Shown here one piece after another: positions 62,821-64,000 of a stretch of 64,000 bases of DNA. Every line of letters starts with the position of its first letter. Position 1 is the first letter of the stretch. The notes under the pieces are model-generated. The model worked only from the letters and a program-made list of their open reading frames with translations, was not told the DNA's origin and ran no database searches. Source of the DNA: an uncultured Alphaproteobacteria bacterium. Lineage in GTDB: Bacteria; Pseudomonadota; Alphaproteobacteria; GCA-2731375. The stretch lies in contig CATOSZ010000003.1 in NCBI GenBank assembly GCA_951812805.1, forward strand, positions 2,124,557-2,188,556. Reading direction: 5' to 3'. The position numbers and the translations under genes were made by a program.

Positions 62821-63906
62821 TCAGGCCGCCTCGCTGTCCGCGGGATCGCTGCCGCCGACATGCGGCATCACTTCCTCCGAGAACAGGCGCAGCATGTCGA
62901 GGGTCTGCTGTTGGCCGTAGTAGGGCGGGTAATGCAGCATGATCGACGTGATGCCGACGGCGCGGAATTCTTCGATCTTACGGATGACCGTGTCGGGGGA
63001 GCCGTGCAGAATCGTCGTCTCGCTCAGATGCTCGTAGGAAAACTGATCGTCGTCGGATTTCTCCGTGACGTCGCCCAGGTAACCGCCGGTGTTCCCGCCG
63101 GAGAGGAAGGTCCGCATGTGGTGGGTAATGCCCGCCTCGCTCTCCTCCCGGGCCTTGGCGTCGGTCGGCGCCACATAGACCATGCGGACCACGTCGACCT
63201 GGCCGAAGGCCGGGTTCTGGTTCAGCGGCGCCGGCGCCTCGTGCATGTGCTTGCGATAGAATTCGACATGCTCGCCGATGGTTTCGACCGAGGGCAGCGA
63301 GGATTGCATCAGGCCGAAGCCGTTGCGTGCCGCATTGGCCATCGAGCGTTCCGTGCCCGCGCCCATGTAGAAGGGCGGATGGGGCTGCTGGATCGGCTGC
63401 GGGAAGATCTCGTAGGCCTCGTCCATCTTGAACTGGAAGTGGGTGCCGGCGGCGTTCACCCGCTTCTCGTGGAAGCCCTGCAGGATGAGCGGGATCGCCT
63501 CTTCCTGGATTTCGCGGCGGCGTTCGTAATCGATGCCCAGCCCTTCGAATTCATAGGGCCGGTAGCCGGAGCCGAGACCGAGCTGGAAGCGGCCCTCGCT
63601 CAGGATATCGACGAAGGCGGCATTCTCGACGATGCGCATGGGATGGTGCAGCGGCACCACCATGACGGCCGCGCCGAGCTTGATGCGCGAGGTCTTGGCC
63701 GCGAGATAGGAAAGGTAGCTGAAGGGATCCGGCAGGATCCCGTAGGTGTTCGAGAAGTGATGCTCGGCGATCCAGACGCTGTCGAAGCCCAGCCGCTCCG
63801 CCTCGACGATTTCGCGCGTGACCCGGGCGTGGATCGCCTGGTGGGGATAGGGCTCCGACGTCGGGTCGGGGTGCGAGGTGAAGAGAATGCCGAACTTCAT
63901 GCCCAT
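62821..63906 (-). CDS. LLM-class flavin-dependent oxidoreductase
   Basis: 361 residues, ATG 63906 with AAAGG upstream (ATG 63900 possible). Landmarks: MKFGILFTSHPDPTSEPYPH, EAERLGFDSVWIAEHHFS, IKLGAAVMVVPLHHPMRIVE and GRFQLGLGSGYRPYEFEG. The AEHHFS and PLHHPMR motifs are typical of bacterial-luciferase-like alkanal or alkanesulfonate monooxygenases. It is distinct in sequence from the other two LLM proteins here. It lies second in the leftward operon behind a TauD dioxygenase. Confidence 0.92.
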   Translation of the reverse strand: MGMKFGILFTSHPDPTSEPYPHQAIHARVTREIVEAERLGFDSVWIAEHHFSNTYGILPDPFSYLSYLAAKTSRIKLGAAVMVVPLHHPMRIVENAAFVDILSEGRFQLGLGSGYRPYEFEGLGIDYERRREIQEEAIPLILQGFHEKRVNAAGTHFQFKMDEAYEIFPQPIQQPHPPFYMGAGTERSMANAARNGFGLMQSSLPSVETIGEHVEFYRKHMHEAPAPLNQNPAFGQVDVVRMVYVAPTDAKAREESEAGITHHMRTFLSGGNTGGYLGDVTEKSDDDQFSYEHLSETTILHGSPDTVIRKIEEFRAVGITSIMLHYPPYYGQQQTLDMLRLFSEEVMPHVGGSDPADSEAA

Positions 63907-63935
63907 CTAGGCCTTTCTGTACGCGTGATTTTGGA

Positions 63936-64000
63936 TCAGGCCGCCTGCGCCGCCGTCGGCCCGTCGCCCGCCAGTGTCGTGCGCCGCATGTCGCGCGGCT
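63936..64000 (-). CDS. TauD/TfdA dioxygenase, C-terminal fragment
   Basis: Only the last 21 codons are in the window; the gene runs off the right edge. The reading PRDMRRTTLAGDGPTAAQAA before a TGA (63938-63936) is nearly the same as the C-terminus of the dioxygenase at 9904-10791 (RDMRRTTIRGDGPTAEQAA), including the 2-oxoglutarate-binding Arg. So a close paralogue heads the catabolic operon. Its stop is about 30 bp before the LLM start. Confidence 0.8.
   Translation of the reverse strand, partial: PRDMRRTTLAGDGPTAAQAA

Overview
The window looks like chromosomal DNA from a high-GC alphaproteobacterium, probably Rhodospirillales-like. The evidence is the uniformly GC-rich codon use, a squalene (hpnC/hpnE) pair, TRAP transporter subunits, many flavin-dependent (luciferase-like) monooxygenases, TauD/TfdA dioxygenases and a heavy load of hybrid histidine kinases. 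No rRNA, tRNA, CRISPR array or phage gene was seen. The organism is an inference from gene content only.

Layout. 0-6.6 kb: the start of a D-2-hydroxyacid dehydrogenase, a small secreted protein, an unusual AAA+ ATPase with a GspE/MshEN-like N-terminus, a nitroreductase, and a divergent pair made of a FecR-domain exported protein and a TPR/beta-barrel outer-membrane protein that carries a frameshift. 6.6-12.6 kb: a leftward catabolic operon (3-hydroxyisobutyrate-dehydrogenase-like protein, TauD dioxygenase, accessory peptide deformylase, GMC oxidoreductase, SDR) with a divergent enoyl-CoA hydratase. 12.6-15.6 kb: a lower-GC patch with a methyltransferase and a complete IS1182-type element. 15.6-24.1 kb: GFA protein, cupin, CoxG-like and ThDP-enzyme genes, NIPSNAP, an unrecognised two-repeat protein overlapping an amidohydrolase, then hpnE and hpnC. 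24.4-30.6 kb: TRAP permeases (large subunit first), small membrane proteins, RidA, a PilZ protein ending in a 128-bp palindromic repeat, a class IV aminotransferase and an LLM oxidoreductase.

30.6-45.6 kb is rich in signalling genes. It holds a hybrid kinase with a c-type haem motif in its sensor domain; a xanthine-dehydrogenase-type molybdenum hydroxylase gene cut in two by an IS630-type element; a uronate-dehydrogenase-like epimerase; an ATC-hydrolase-like protein; a REC-GGDEF-EAL protein; a response regulator plus kinase pair; a divergent orphan Tat-exported solute-binding protein; and an atypical Kdo transferase.

45.6-55.9 kb: a leftward three-gene unit (TauD dioxygenase, small b-type membrane subunit, fused ferredoxin-molybdopterin oxidoreductase), then an alanine-racemase-like protein translationally coupled to a hydantoinase B, and a CHASE2 hybrid kinase. 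55.9-64 kb: a tightly packed leftward catabolic operon (TauD, LLM, hot-dog dehydratase, double CoA-transferase, acyl-CoA ligase, LLM, MFS) with several 4-base start/stop overlaps. The window has three such gene groups of oxidative catabolism (TauD, LLM, SDR, CoA chemistry), which suggests a metabolically versatile environmental heterotroph.
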